A stretch of 64,000 nucleotides of DNA, from NCBI GenBank assembly GCA_958295835.1, contig OY282378.1, positions 947,001 to 1,011,000 of the forward strand, read 5' to 3'. The position numbers and the translations under genes are program-made. The stretch comes from an uncultured Gammaproteobacteria bacterium. Lineage in GTDB: Bacteria; Pseudomonadota; Gammaproteobacteria; HK1. Positions 28,660 through 37,353 of this stretch are shown piece by piece; the stretch's first letter is position 1; each line of letters starts with the position of its first letter. The notes beneath the pieces are model-generated. The model saw only the letters and a list, made by a program, of their open reading frames with translations. It did not search any database and had not been told where the DNA came from.

Positions 28660-29772
28660 CTACTTGGCCTTCAGGCCCGCCTCTCCCAGGAAGAGCGACT
28701 GCTTCAACGTTTCGAGCCGGTACGGGACCGCCGTGTCGCTGAACTCCTGGATGGACTTCATGACCTTCGCGAAGAAGGGATCCTCCATCCGGCGCTCCAG
28801 CACGCGGTTCGCCGCCGCGAGGAACTCGTCGGGATAGTCGGCCGGCGGGCTGAACAGGGTCACGCCCTTCTCTTCGGTGAGGATCCTCAACGCCTTGGAG
28901 TTCGCGTGCACGAAGAAGGTGAGGGCACGGGTGATGGTCGCTTCCGTCGCGATCTCGATGATCGCCCGCTGCGCCGGCGACATGCTCTCCCAGACATCCT
29001 TGTTGATGAGGATCACGCTGATGTCGATGGCCTGGTGAAGCCCCTGCAGCGAGTAGTACTTCGCGACGTCGGGGAATCCGATGTCGAGGTCGGTGGAGGG
29101 GTTGATCCACTCCCCGGCGTCGACCGCGCCGCTCGCCATCGCCGGGATGAGCTCGGAGGCCATCATGGACACGACCGAAACGCCCATCTCCGTGTATGCC
29201 TCACCCGGCAGGCCGGGCGGGGTCCGGAACTTGAGCTTGCGGAAGTCGTCCATGGAGGTGATCGGGGTCTTGAACCATCCGAGCGCCTCGGGTCCGTCGG
29301 GGATGATCTGGAACTCGACCACGTTCAGACCGAGGACGTCCTGCCAGAACTCGCGGTTCAACTCCTTGCCGCCGCCGTACATCATCCAGGAGAGATGTCC
29401 GAGCTGGTCGAGTCCGGTGCCGGCTCCGCCGAGCGGCGCGTTGAACAGCCCCGCCGCGGGATGCTTGCCGGTATAGAAGTGGGTCCAGCTCTGGCCCATG
29501 TCCACCAGACCCTTGCTGACCGCGTCCGGGATCTCGGGCCAGTCGACGATCGCGCCCCTCGGTAGCACCTTGATCCTGATGCTGCCCTCCGACATCGTCT
29601 CGACGCGTTCGGCGAACTCCTTGAGCAGCGTCTCGTGAGGGCTTCCCGGCCCCATGTTGGTCTGCATCTGCAGGTTGAAGTTCTTCGCGCCGGCGACGCC
29701 CGACATGGCCAGCGCCAAGGCGCCGGACGCGATCGCGAGCTTCGCTGCGTTCAAGGTCGTGTGCATTTTCAT
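28660..29772 (-). CDS. dctP: TRAP transporter periplasmic substrate-binding protein (DctP)
   Basis: A 370-aa secreted receptor with a cleavable signal peptide (positively charged MKMHTTLNAAK, hydrophobic core, cleavage near VAGAKN). The conserved ligand-carboxylate Arg lies in FRKLKFRTPPGLPGEAY. The motif DAGEWINPSTDLDIGF is characteristic of the TakP/2-oxoacid and related TRAP receptors rather than of sialic-acid or C4-dicarboxylate receptors, so a 2-oxo- or hydroxy-carboxylate is the best guess. GGAGAA precedes the ATG at 29772. The gene is divergent from an SDR gene across 134 bases, which probably holds both promoters. Confidence 0.9.
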   Translation of the reverse strand: MKMHTTLNAAKLAIASGALALAMSGVAGAKNFNLQMQTNMGPGSPHETLLKEFAERVETMSEGSIRIKVLPRGAIVDWPEIPDAVSKGLVDMGQSWTHFYTGKHPAAGLFNAPLGGAGTGLDQLGHLSWMMYGGGKELNREFWQDVLGLNVVEFQIIPDGPEALGWFKTPITSMDDFRKLKFRTPPGLPGEAYTEMGVSVVSMMASELIPAMASGAVDAGEWINPSTDLDIGFPDVAKYYSLQGLHQAIDISVILINKDVWESMSPAQRAIIEIATEATITRALTFFVHANSKALRILTEEKGVTLFSPPADYPDEFLAAANRVLERRMEDPFFAKVMKSIQEFSDTAVPYRLETLKQSLFLGEAGLKAK

Positions 29773-29906
29773 GTCTTCTCCATTCTCCTTGTGTGAGTAC
29801 GTCGAGCTTTGCCCGACAGCCGTCCGGGCCTCCCGTGATTCCTCCGATCCCGGCAGGAGACCCGAGTATACTCGCCCCGGGTTCCGGGCAAAGACGGGCA
29901 AGAAGC

Positions 29907-30683
29907 ATGAAGCTTGCGGGAAAGGTGACCCTCGTCACCGGTGGAGGCAAAGGGATCGGTGAGGCGATCTGCGTCGCATACGGGACGGAAGGAGCGGCCG
30001 TGGTCGTCGCCGATCTCGACCCGGACGGCGCCCGGCGTGTCGTGGAGCGCATTCGGGTCGCGGGCGGTACGGCCACCGCGGTCGAAGTCGACGTGGCCCG
30101 GTCGGAGAGCGTCGATGCAATGGCGAAGACGGCGCTCTTCGAGCATGGCCGCATCGACGTTCTCGTCAACAACGCCGGCGTACGGACGATCAAGGGCTTT
30201 CTCGAGCATACGGAGGAGGACTGGAACCGGATGCTGGCGGTCAACCTCACCGGACCGTTTCTGTGCTCGAAGGCGGTGCTGCCTTCGATGCTCGAGACCG
30301 GAAAGGGCAAGATCATCAACTTGGCGTCCATCGCGAGCTTCATGGGACGGCCGGATCGTGCCGGCTACGTCGCGGCCAAGACCGGGTTGCTCGGCCTCAC
30401 CCGAGCGATGGCCGTGGACATGGCCGGCCGGAACGTCTACGTCAACGCCATCGCACCCGGTCTCATCGCGTCTCCGTTCAACGCCAGGTTCGCGGAAGAC
30501 CCGGACACGGGTCCGGCGTGGGGCAGGGAAACCCTCGTCGGCCGCTGGGGCCAGCCGGAGGACGTGGCCGGTGCCGCCGTGTTTCTCGCCTCCGACGACT
30601 CGGACTTCGTCAACGGGGCGGAGATCAAGATCGACGGCGGCTGGCTCGCGGCCAAGACCCGCGACGGGGAGCTGGACCGCTGA
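29907..30683 (+). CDS. Short-chain dehydrogenase/reductase, divergent from TRAP genes
   Basis: A 258-aa classical SDR. Cofactor motif TGGGKGIGEA, NNAG motif NNAGVRTIKG, catalytic Ser in LASIASFMG, and YxxxK in YVAAKTGLLG are all intact; VVADLD with an Asp after strand 2 points to NAD(H). It heads a rightward group followed by the selenoprotein and cytosine deaminase genes, and faces the TRAP operon. Its probable role is oxidation of a secondary alcohol imported or produced in this locus. Confidence 0.9.
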   Translation: MKLAGKVTLVTGGGKGIGEAICVAYGTEGAAVVVADLDPDGARRVVERIRVAGGTATAVEVDVARSESVDAMAKTALFEHGRIDVLVNNAGVRTIKGFLEHTEEDWNRMLAVNLTGPFLCSKAVLPSMLETGKGKIINLASIASFMGRPDRAGYVAAKTGLLGLTRAMAVDMAGRNVYVNAIAPGLIASPFNARFAEDPDTGPAWGRETLVGRWGQPEDVAGAAVFLASDDSDFVNGAEIKIDGGWLAAKTRDGELDR

Positions 30684-30862
30684 GCCCGCGCGGCGCCATG
30701 CCGGAACGCGCCTGCGGCAGGCCGGATGACGAGCCACGCCGCCGGCCCGGGTCCGCCCCGCCCGAAACGGGCATCCGTTCACGAAACGTCTTCCACGTCC
30801 TGCCCGGGATTCCGGCCACTGTCCACCGATCAACTCAACGCAATCAACAAGGAAACCTCAGC

Positions 30863-32086
30863 ATGGTTCGTCTCAGTGATCTTCCGGATGTCTCACGCCG
30901 ATTCCTGATCGATTTCGACTGCCCGGTGATGGAAGGGCGCCCCTGGGCCGGCGGGCCACCGCTCTCGGAGCGCCGGATCGCCATCGTCACCACCGCCGGC
31001 CTGCAACGGCGCGGCGACCCGCCCTTTCATCTGGGCGCCGGCGGCTACCGGGTCATTCCCGGCGACACCGCGGGCGGCGACCTGGTCATGACCCATGCCT
31101 CGATCAATTTCGATCGCAGCGGATTCCAGGAAGACGTCAACGTCGCCTTCCCGGTCGATCGCCTGCGCGAGCTCGAAGCCGCCGGCACCATCGGCTCCGC
31201 CGGCGAGTACCACTATGCGTTCATGGGCGCTACCCACCCGGAGCAGATGGCGCCGGCGGCGGAGAAGGTCGCCGGATTGCTGAAGGACGACGGAGTGGAT
31301 TCCGTCCTGCTGGTCGGAGTCTGACCGGCCTGTACGCGCGCCGTGAGCGGGCTGGGCCACATTCTGGAGAACGCGGGGCTGTCCACGGTATCGATCAGCC
31401 TCGTTCGCGAGCACACCGAGCGCATCGTGCCGCCGCGCGCCCTCTGGGTGCCGTTCGAGTTCGGTCGTCCCCTTGGAGTGCCCGGGGACGCGGAATTTCA
31501 ACGCCGGGTTCTGGTCGCCGCCCTGAATCTCCTGGAGATCGAATCAGGACCGGTTCTTGCCGACTACCCCGAGGACGTGCCGGACCCGGCGCCCTCCGCG
31601 GACGGGGAGGGATGGGTCTGCCCCGTCCATCTCCGGCCGCCGGTCGCCGATGCCGACGACGAGTCGCTGGTTTCGGCGTTCCTCGCGGAGATTGCCGAGC
31701 TGCGGCCCTGGTACGACATCGGTCTTGAACGTCGCGGCCACACGACCTTCGGCGCGAGCGGTCTGGACATCACGGGATGCGGGCGCTTTCTCGGCGACTT
31801 TCTTGACGGCGACGGCCCCGCAACGGAGCGCTGGCCCGATCTGAGAGCGGGCGACATCCTCAAGATCGTGCTCATGGACGTCAAGACCTACTACCTGGAA
31901 GCGGCGCTGGCGCGGCCGGGCGGGGCATCGAGCCGGAACCTGGAGGACTGGTTCTGGGGTGATACCAACGCCGGGCAAGTGTTCCTGGCCTTGCAGCGGC
32001 GATGCGCGGCCAGCGACGACCCCTTCGTCGCCACGCTGGGGAGGCAGTTCATCGTTCCGCGCGCCCAGGCGCACCGGATCCGATGA
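30863..32086 (+). CDS. GrdB/PrdB-like selenoprotein, UGA (31322-31324) read as selenocysteine
   Basis: Two open stretches, 30863-31321 and 31325-32086, are in the same frame and separated only by TGA at codon 154. Read through, they give one 407-aa protein of the glycine/sarcosine/betaine reductase selenoprotein B family. Homology runs across the UGA: DDGVDSVLLVGV, then U-PACTRAVSGLGHILENAGL, which fits the family's LxPVU/CPxC(H/N) redox motif, followed by the downstream VPFEFGRPLGVPG block. The motif is therefore UPAC, a UxxC redox pair. AAGGAAA lies before the ATG at 30863. GrdB-type proteins reductively cleave C-N bonds; the substrate here is unknown. SDR upstream and cytosine deaminase downstream share the strand. 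selA, selB, selC and selD must be elsewhere in the genome. Confidence 0.88.
31325..31355 (+). promoter_or_regulatory. Candidate bacterial SECIS hairpin directly after the UGA
   Basis: The mRNA can fold with CCGGCC (31325-31330) pairing to GGCUGG (31350-31355), continuing through U-G, G-C and U-G pairs, one A-A mismatch, then C-G, G-U and C-G, closing a 5-base loop GCGCC whose first base is G. A stem starting right after the UGA with G early in the loop fits bacterial SECIS elements, although the loop is a little closer to the UGA (13 bases) than the usual 16-37. Confidence 0.5.
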
Positions 32087-32221
32087 CCCTGCCGTCTCAT
32101 GCTCCGTCCGAACCGGGGCGCGGACTTGCGCACGCCGTCGGGCGTCCGCGGTCCCGTGCCCCGGATCGCCCCACTTCGAACGTCCAATGGCCGACCGTGT
32201 CGTCGGTCGCGGAGATCACAT

Positions 32222-32686
32222 ATGCCTCTGGGTACTCCGATACCTGAGGACCGCGGCTTCATGCGCGAGGCGTACGCGCAAGCCCGTACGAGCTACGAGG
32301 CGGGCGGCGTTCCGGTCGGCGCGGTCATGGTCGAGAACGGCGAGGTCATCGGCCGCGGACACAATCGCCGGGTGCAGGACGCGAACCCCGTCTCGCACGG
32401 TGAGACCGACTGCATGAAGAACGCGGGCCGGCGGCCCGATTACTCCAACGTCACCATGTACACCACGTTGAGCCCGTGCATGATGTGCACCGGGACCATC
32501 CTCCAGTTCGGCATTCGAAGGGTCGTGATTGGCGAGGCGAAGAGCTTCGCCGGAAACATCGAGTTCCTGAGCGGGCGAGGCGTCGAGGTAGTGCTCATGC
32601 ACGACGAGGCGTGCATCGCGCTCATGTCCCGATTCATCGAAGAGCGCCCGGATCTGTGGTACGAGGACATCGCGGGCAACGGGTGA
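32222..32686 (+). CDS. Yeast-type (Fcy1-like) cytosine deaminase
   Basis: A 154-aa zinc deaminase of the cytidine deaminase fold. The zinc site is SHGETDC (His and catalytic Glu) with SPCMMCTG (two Cys). The C-terminal tail FIEERPDLWYEDIAG closely parallels the substrate-closing tail of yeast Fcy1 (ERPQDWFEDIGE), and GGVPVGAVMVENGEVIGRGHN matches its N-terminal part. It should convert cytosine to uracil. This differs from the usual bacterial CodA, an amidohydrolase. GGAG a few bases upstream supports the ATG at 32222. The uracil phosphoribosyltransferase gene is convergent with it, completing a cytosine-to-UMP salvage route. Confidence 0.87.
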   Translation: MPLGTPIPEDRGFMREAYAQARTSYEAGGVPVGAVMVENGEVIGRGHNRRVQDANPVSHGETDCMKNAGRRPDYSNVTMYTTLSPCMMCTGTILQFGIRRVVIGEAKSFAGNIEFLSGRGVEVVLMHDEACIALMSRFIEERPDLWYEDIAGNG

Positions 32687-32753
32687 GGCGGACGTTTCAG
32701 CTTGCCTCGGAGGGAGGGGCAATCTCCCGCCTCGACGAGCCTTGGCGCGAGCC

Positions 32754-33383
32754 CTACTTCGTCCCGTAGAGCCGATCCCCCGCATCACCGATCCCCGGCA
32801 CGATGTAGCCGTGATCGTTCAGGTGCGAGTCGATGGCGGCGGTGTAGATCGGGATGTCCGGGTGTGCCTGCCGGAAGGCTTCGATCCCCTCGGGCGACGC
32901 GAGCAGGCTGACGATCTTGATGTGTCTGGCGCCCGCTTCCTTGATCCGCGCGACGGCGGCAATGGCCGTGTTCGCGGTGGCGAGCATCGGATCGAGCATG
33001 ATCACGGGACGGTCTTCGAGATCGTCCGGCACCTTGAAGTAGTACTCCACCGCGACGAAGGTGTCCGGATCGCGATAGAGCCCGATATGGCCCACGCGGG
33101 CCGAGGGCACGAGATCGAGCATCCCTTCGAGCAGACCGTTGCCGGCCCGCAGGACCGAGATCAACGCAAGCTTCTTCCCGGAGAGGAACGGCGCCGGCGT
33201 CTCGGCAAGCGGCGTGCTGATGGTGCGCATCTCGATGGCGAGATCGCGCGTCACCTCGTAGCCGAGCAGTAGCGCAATCTCGGTCAGGAGCTGCCGGAAC
33301 TTCGCGGTCGGTGTGTCCTTGCGCCGCATGAGCGAGAGCTTGTGTTGAACGAGGGGGTGATCGATTACGGTGACGTCGGCCAT
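32754..33383 (-). CDS. upp: Uracil phosphoribosyltransferase
   Basis: A 209-aa type I phosphoribosyltransferase making UMP from uracil and PRPP. Visible signatures are the N-terminal [15 protein letters not shown], the flexible loop near [13 protein letters not shown], the PRPP-binding segment [12 protein letters not shown] and the uracil-binding C-terminus [12 protein letters not shown]. Length is exactly that of the family. It is convergent with the cytosine deaminase gene, which makes its substrate. Confidence 0.95.
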   Translation of the reverse strand: MADVTVIDHPLVQHKLSLMRRKDTPTAKFRQLLTEIALLLGYEVTRDLAIEMRTISTPLAETPAPFLSGKKLALISVLRAGNGLLEGMLDLVPSARVGHIGLYRDPDTFVAVEYYFKVPDDLEDRPVIMLDPMLATANTAIAAVARIKEAGARHIKIVSLLASPEGIEAFRQAHPDIPIYTAAIDSHLNDHGYIVPGIGDAGDRLYGTK

Positions 33384-33790
33384 CTGAAGACACTCCGTGG
33401 CATCAGGTTTGCCCTGGGGCGCGCGCGGCGTTGCGCCGCCGGTGCGAATCATCCCCGGGATGCGGAACACGAAGCAAGCGCAACTCCAATCGCAATTCCC
33501 GCCAATCCATCGTTACCATCGAGACGTCGAGAGACGTCGACTGACGATGGAATGGCGGGTGCAGGGCCGGGAAGTGATTGATTTGTAGGGAGGATACGGG
33601 ACTGGTATGGATTGATCCGTCAAGCTGCCGTATCGTCTCTTGAAGCCGTCTCCCTCGATGTGCTGGAATCCGCGCCGCTTCATCCTCACGCAGCGTTGGA
33701 CAGTTCTCCGGGCGTCCGGCTCCACCCACCCTTACGGCAGGCAGTCGTGCCTGCCGGCCATGAACCCGATGCATCTCCGACTCTGAGACC
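33384..33790. other. 407-base intergenic region with a REP 12-mer and a tandem decamer
   Basis: No gene is supported here. It contains GCAATTCCCGCC at 33492-33503, identical to the right arm of the hairpin at 59201-59212, and two abutting copies of GAGACGTCGA at 33521-33540, each containing the palindrome GACGTC. The decamers could be an operator for one of the flanking genes, but nothing else supports that. Confidence 0.5.
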
Positions 33791-35722
33791 ATGAACACCT
33801 CGAAGCTCACCGGCGTGACGAGGACCGTGTTCGTCCTTACCGGGACCGCTCTCACCCTCTACATCGGCCTCGCGACGTTCGGATTCGTCTCCAGCTCGAA
33901 GGTGCACTACGCGAACTTCGTGCTCGCGATCATGGTCCTCGGCGCGATCCACGGGGTCGAAGTGCTGCTCGGGGAGCACGCCAGGGCGGGCGGCTTCCCG
34001 GCAAGGCTGCGGTTCCGGATCGGGCTCCTCGTGCTCGGCGCGACGCTGGCCATCGCCGGGGCGCTCTACGTCCGCATCCACGCGATCCGGCTGGACCAGA
34101 TCCACCCGTTCTTCGAGGAGGTCGACTTCTACGTGGGTCTCGTCTTTCTCGCCGGGGTGCTGCTGCTGAACTGGCTTCACTGGGGCGGGCTGCTCACCTC
34201 GCTGGTCCTCATCACCATCCTCTACTTCTTCTTCGGGGACCGGGTTCCGATCCCCCTGCTCATGCTGCCCGAGTACGACCCGAACTTCGTCATGAACTAC
34301 ATGGGGCTCGGACTCGCCGAGGGGATGTTCTGGTTCGCGCGGGTGGCGGCCGACAACATCTACTTCCTGATCATCTACGCCTCGATCCTGCTCGGGGTGG
34401 GCATGCTCAAGCTCGTCATCGAGATCGGGAAGGTCGCGGGCAACCACGTGCGGGGCGGCGCCGCCTTCCCCGCGATCATCGGCAGCGGCATCGTCGCGTC
34501 GGTCATGGGCCAGGCGGTGGCGAACGTGTTGCTCACCGGCCGCCTGACCATCCCGATGATGAAGGAGCGGGGGTTCCGGCCGAACATGGCGGGCGCGATC
34601 GAGGCGGTGGCGTCCACCTCGGGGCAGATCATGCCGCCGGTGCTCGGGCTCGCCGGGTTCATCATCGCGGTGTTCCTCAACGTCCCCTACCTCGACGTCG
34701 CGCTCGCGGGGCTCATCCCTGCGTTGCTGTTCCTCTCCGGCGTCACCATCGGCGTGCTCGCCGAGGCGCTGCGTTCGGACCTGCCCACCCTGAACGAGAC
34801 GATCGACCGCACCGTGATCGTCCGCCTGCTCCCGCCGTTCCTCATATCGTTCGGCGTCGTCCTCTACCTGCTGCTCGGCTACTACTCGCCCTCCTACGCC
34901 GGGCTGCTGGGGATCACCGCCGCGCTCGCCGCCTGCCTGTTCCAGGGCCGCCATCGCCCGACCCGGGCGGAGCTGCTGGAGGCGTTCACCGACGGCCTGC
35001 GGCTGATCACGCTGCTCTCGCTCCTGCTGATCGCGATCGGCCCGCTGGCCCAGACCTTCCAGACCACGAACCTCGCGCAGCGTCTGGGGGTACTGTTCTC
35101 CCAGATCGTGCCCGACAGCACGTTGCTCATCCTGGGCGGCGCGATGGTGATCTCGCTGATGCTCGGGATGGGGCTGCCGACCCCCGTCGCCTACCTGGTG
35201 GTCGCCCTGAGCCTCGTCCCGTTCATCCAGGGCGCGGGCGTCGAGCCGCTGGTCGCCCATTTCTTCGTGTTCTACTTCGCCGTGTTCTCCACCCTCACCC
35301 CGCCGGTGGCGGTGAGCGCGCTGGCCGCCGCCAAGGTCTCCGGCGGCACCTTCGTGGGCACCGCGGTGGACGCGATGAAGCTGATGCTGACGACGTTCAT
35401 CATCCCCTTCGCATTCGCCTACCACCCGCAGCTTCTCCACTTCCCGAGGCTCGGCGCGGATCTGATTCCACCGGTGCTTCTGGTCGTGTTTCTCCAGGCC
35501 ACCACCTCGGCCTTCTGCTACGGCTACCTGTTCGTGAGGCTGGAGAGGGTCGACCGGTGGCTGGCGCTGGCGCTCACCGTGGCCGGGCTCGCCCTGCTGA
35601 CGGGCTGGGCCCGAGTGGAGCTGTCGATCTTCCTGGTGCTGGCGGTGGTTTTCGCCGCCCGTGTCGTATACGCGAAGCGATCCTCCATGCATCGAAGAAC
35701 CGGAGACGAAGTCAATGGGTAG
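33791..35722 (+). CDS. Fused TRAP transporter permease (DctQM fusion, TAXI type)
   Basis: A 643-aa integral membrane protein in which small and large TRAP permeases are fused, as in TAXI-TRAP systems. The N-terminal four helices (to about residue 150) precede an M-type domain with GSGIVASVMGQAVANVLLTG, AVASTSGQIMPPVLG, MLGMGLPTPVAYLVV and TLTPPVAVSALAAAKVSGG. Two extra helices are seen at the C-terminus. No TAXI substrate-binding protein is adjacent, so it must be encoded elsewhere. The LarA homologue 82 bases downstream suggests that a 2-hydroxy acid is the transported substrate. Confidence 0.9.
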   Translation: MNTSKLTGVTRTVFVLTGTALTLYIGLATFGFVSSSKVHYANFVLAIMVLGAIHGVEVLLGEHARAGGFPARLRFRIGLLVLGATLAIAGALYVRIHAIRLDQIHPFFEEVDFYVGLVFLAGVLLLNWLHWGGLLTSLVLITILYFFFGDRVPIPLLMLPEYDPNFVMNYMGLGLAEGMFWFARVAADNIYFLIIYASILLGVGMLKLVIEIGKVAGNHVRGGAAFPAIIGSGIVASVMGQAVANVLLTGRLTIPMMKERGFRPNMAGAIEAVASTSGQIMPPVLGLAGFIIAVFLNVPYLDVALAGLIPALLFLSGVTIGVLAEALRSDLPTLNETIDRTVIVRLLPPFLISFGVVLYLLLGYYSPSYAGLLGITAALAACLFQGRHRPTRAELLEAFTDGLRLITLLSLLLIAIGPLAQTFQTTNLAQRLGVLFSQIVPDSTLLILGGAMVISLMLGMGLPTPVAYLVVALSLVPFIQGAGVEPLVAHFFVFYFAVFSTLTPPVAVSALAAAKVSGGTFVGTAVDAMKLMLTTFIIPFAFAYHPQLLHFPRLGADLIPPVLLVVFLQATTSAFCYGYLFVRLERVDRWLALALTVAGLALLTGWARVELSIFLVLAVVFAARVVYAKRSSMHRRTGDEVNG

Positions 35723-35804
35723 CGGGACTCGAATCCGCTTCGGGGCTTGCGCCGGGCGAAGAGCTCCAGAGGACATGTTCGGCACGCCGGCCAGGACCTG
35801 ACCC

Positions 35805-37226
35805 ATGCCCTTCAAGACCATCGAGATCGACTTCGGCGCCGAGCGCGTGCCCATCGACGTGCCGGAGAGCGCGGTGGTCGCGGAGTTCCGGGATCCCGAG
35901 CCGCTCGCATCGCCGGCCGATGCGCTCGCCGCCGCACTCGCCAATCCCCACGGCGCCCCGCCGCTGGCCGAGCTCGCGAAGCCGGGCATGAAGGTCGCGA
36001 TCGGCTTCGACGATCCCACCCGGCCGCCGCGTCCCTGGCACGTGATCCTGCCCGCGGTGGTCGATCTGCTGCTCGCGCGTGGCGTCTCCCGGGACGACAT
36101 CGTGTTCATCTGCGCGAACGGCAATCACAAGAAATGGAGCGAGTCGGAGCTGCGGGCCTTCGTCGGCGAGGAGATCTTCGCCGGCTTCCGGCCGGGCGGG
36201 CAGATCGTCAACCACGACTGCCTCGACGAATCGGGGCTCGAATACCTGGGCGAGACCCCGAGCGGCTGCGTGGTCGAGCACAACCGCCGCTTCGTCGAAG
36301 CCGACCTGATGATCTACGCCGGGCAGGTCATGGCCCACACCTGGGGCGGCTATACCGGCACCGGCGCGGTCATCGGGATGGCCTCGACCCGCAGCATCCT
36401 GTCCCACCACAACCACGGCGTCGTGAACCATCCGCAAACCGCGACCGGCGACCACCGGCGCATGTACTTCCGCAAGCTGAAAGCGGAGATCAACGCCCAT
36501 ATCGAGCAGGCCACGGGAAAGCGGATTTTCTACATCAACTGGGTCGGGGACAGCGGCGGGCGGATGGCGGGGATCTTCGCCGGGTACTCCCCCGAGGTGG
36601 AGCCTCCCGCCTGGGAGGCCGCCGACCGATTCAGTGTGATCGAAGTCCCGCAGGCCGACATACTGGTCATCGGGCTCTCCGACCGCTTCGCCTACGGCAG
36701 CGCGGACAACCCCCTCGTCGCGGCCATCGGCGTGGGCTATCCCCCGCGCGTATGGCTGGGCGACCACGTGCTGCGCCGCGGCGGGGTGGTGATCGGGATG
36801 ACCCCTTCGTCGGGGGAGATCGACGCCGGGACATACCCTTCGTATCAGGAGGTCATCGACCTGTACGCCCGCCACCACGAGATCCGCGAGCTGGCCGAAC
36901 ACCAGGACGCCATCGCGTCGCGGCCGGACTATCTCGGACGCTACGCGAAGGGCGGCGCCTACCACCCCATCCACCCCTTCTGGCTGCTGTATGCGTGCGA
37001 CTACGTCCTGAGCCGGGCGGGCGCGGTGTTCATGGCCGGCGTCCGCAACCCCGGCGCGTTCAGAAAGCTCGGCATGCGCCCGGTCAAGTCCTTTGCCGAC
37101 GCCTGGACGCGAGCCGAGCCGATCGTCGGCCCGGACCCGGTGACGGTGGTCGCGCCTACGTACTGGAGCAGGCGCATCTTCAAGTTCGCGGTCCGGGGCC
37201 CGGGAGTGGGTTTTGGGGACGGTTGA
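35805..37226 (+). CDS. LarA-family (nickel-pincer racemase) homologue lacking the cofactor-attaching Lys
   Basis: A 473-aa LarA/DUF2088 protein. LarA enzymes racemise or epimerise 2-hydroxy acids by hydride transfer using a nickel-pincer nucleotide. Conserved elements are FDDPTRPPRP (equivalent to the Asp/Arg pair near residues 72-75 of Lactobacillus LarA), CANGNHKKW (His108), and MAHTWGGYTGTGAVIGMAS then SHHNHG. Counting from the His in MAHTW (His174), the residue at +10, where LarA has Lys184, is Ala; the His at +26 (His200) is kept. Cofactor binding would then be non-covalent. It follows a TRAP permease and is probably co-transcribed with it. larB, larC and larE are not in the window. Confidence 0.85.
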   Translation: MPFKTIEIDFGAERVPIDVPESAVVAEFRDPEPLASPADALAAALANPHGAPPLAELAKPGMKVAIGFDDPTRPPRPWHVILPAVVDLLLARGVSRDDIVFICANGNHKKWSESELRAFVGEEIFAGFRPGGQIVNHDCLDESGLEYLGETPSGCVVEHNRRFVEADLMIYAGQVMAHTWGGYTGTGAVIGMASTRSILSHHNHGVVNHPQTATGDHRRMYFRKLKAEINAHIEQATGKRIFYINWVGDSGGRMAGIFAGYSPEVEPPAWEAADRFSVIEVPQADILVIGLSDRFAYGSADNPLVAAIGVGYPPRVWLGDHVLRRGGVVIGMTPSSGEIDAGTYPSYQEVIDLYARHHEIRELAEHQDAIASRPDYLGRYAKGGAYHPIHPFWLLYACDYVLSRAGAVFMAGVRNPGAFRKLGMRPVKSFADAWTRAEPIVGPDPVTVVAPTYWSRRIFKFAVRGPGVGFGDG

Positions 37227-37353
37227 CGACGGATCTCGCCCAGGATGCGAGCGGCATCGTCGCCGGTCACTCGCCCTCGGACGAGAATGCTGAACCCTGA
37301 CACGTACATTGTCCTTGATTGAAGTTCCGGATTCCCGGGGAGCTTCGCCGCTG

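Noticed and set aside
31322-31324. TGA taken as the end of a 153-aa gene followed by a separate 247-aa gene
   Set aside because: Both parts are in the same frame, family similarity is continuous, and the codon is at the known Sec/Cys redox site, so readthrough as selenocysteine is far more likely.
33686-36124. 812-codon minus-strand frame opposite the TRAP permease
   Set aside because: Composition is rich in Arg, His, Glu and Asp with no domain, and it mirrors the codon bias of the real membrane protein on the + strand.
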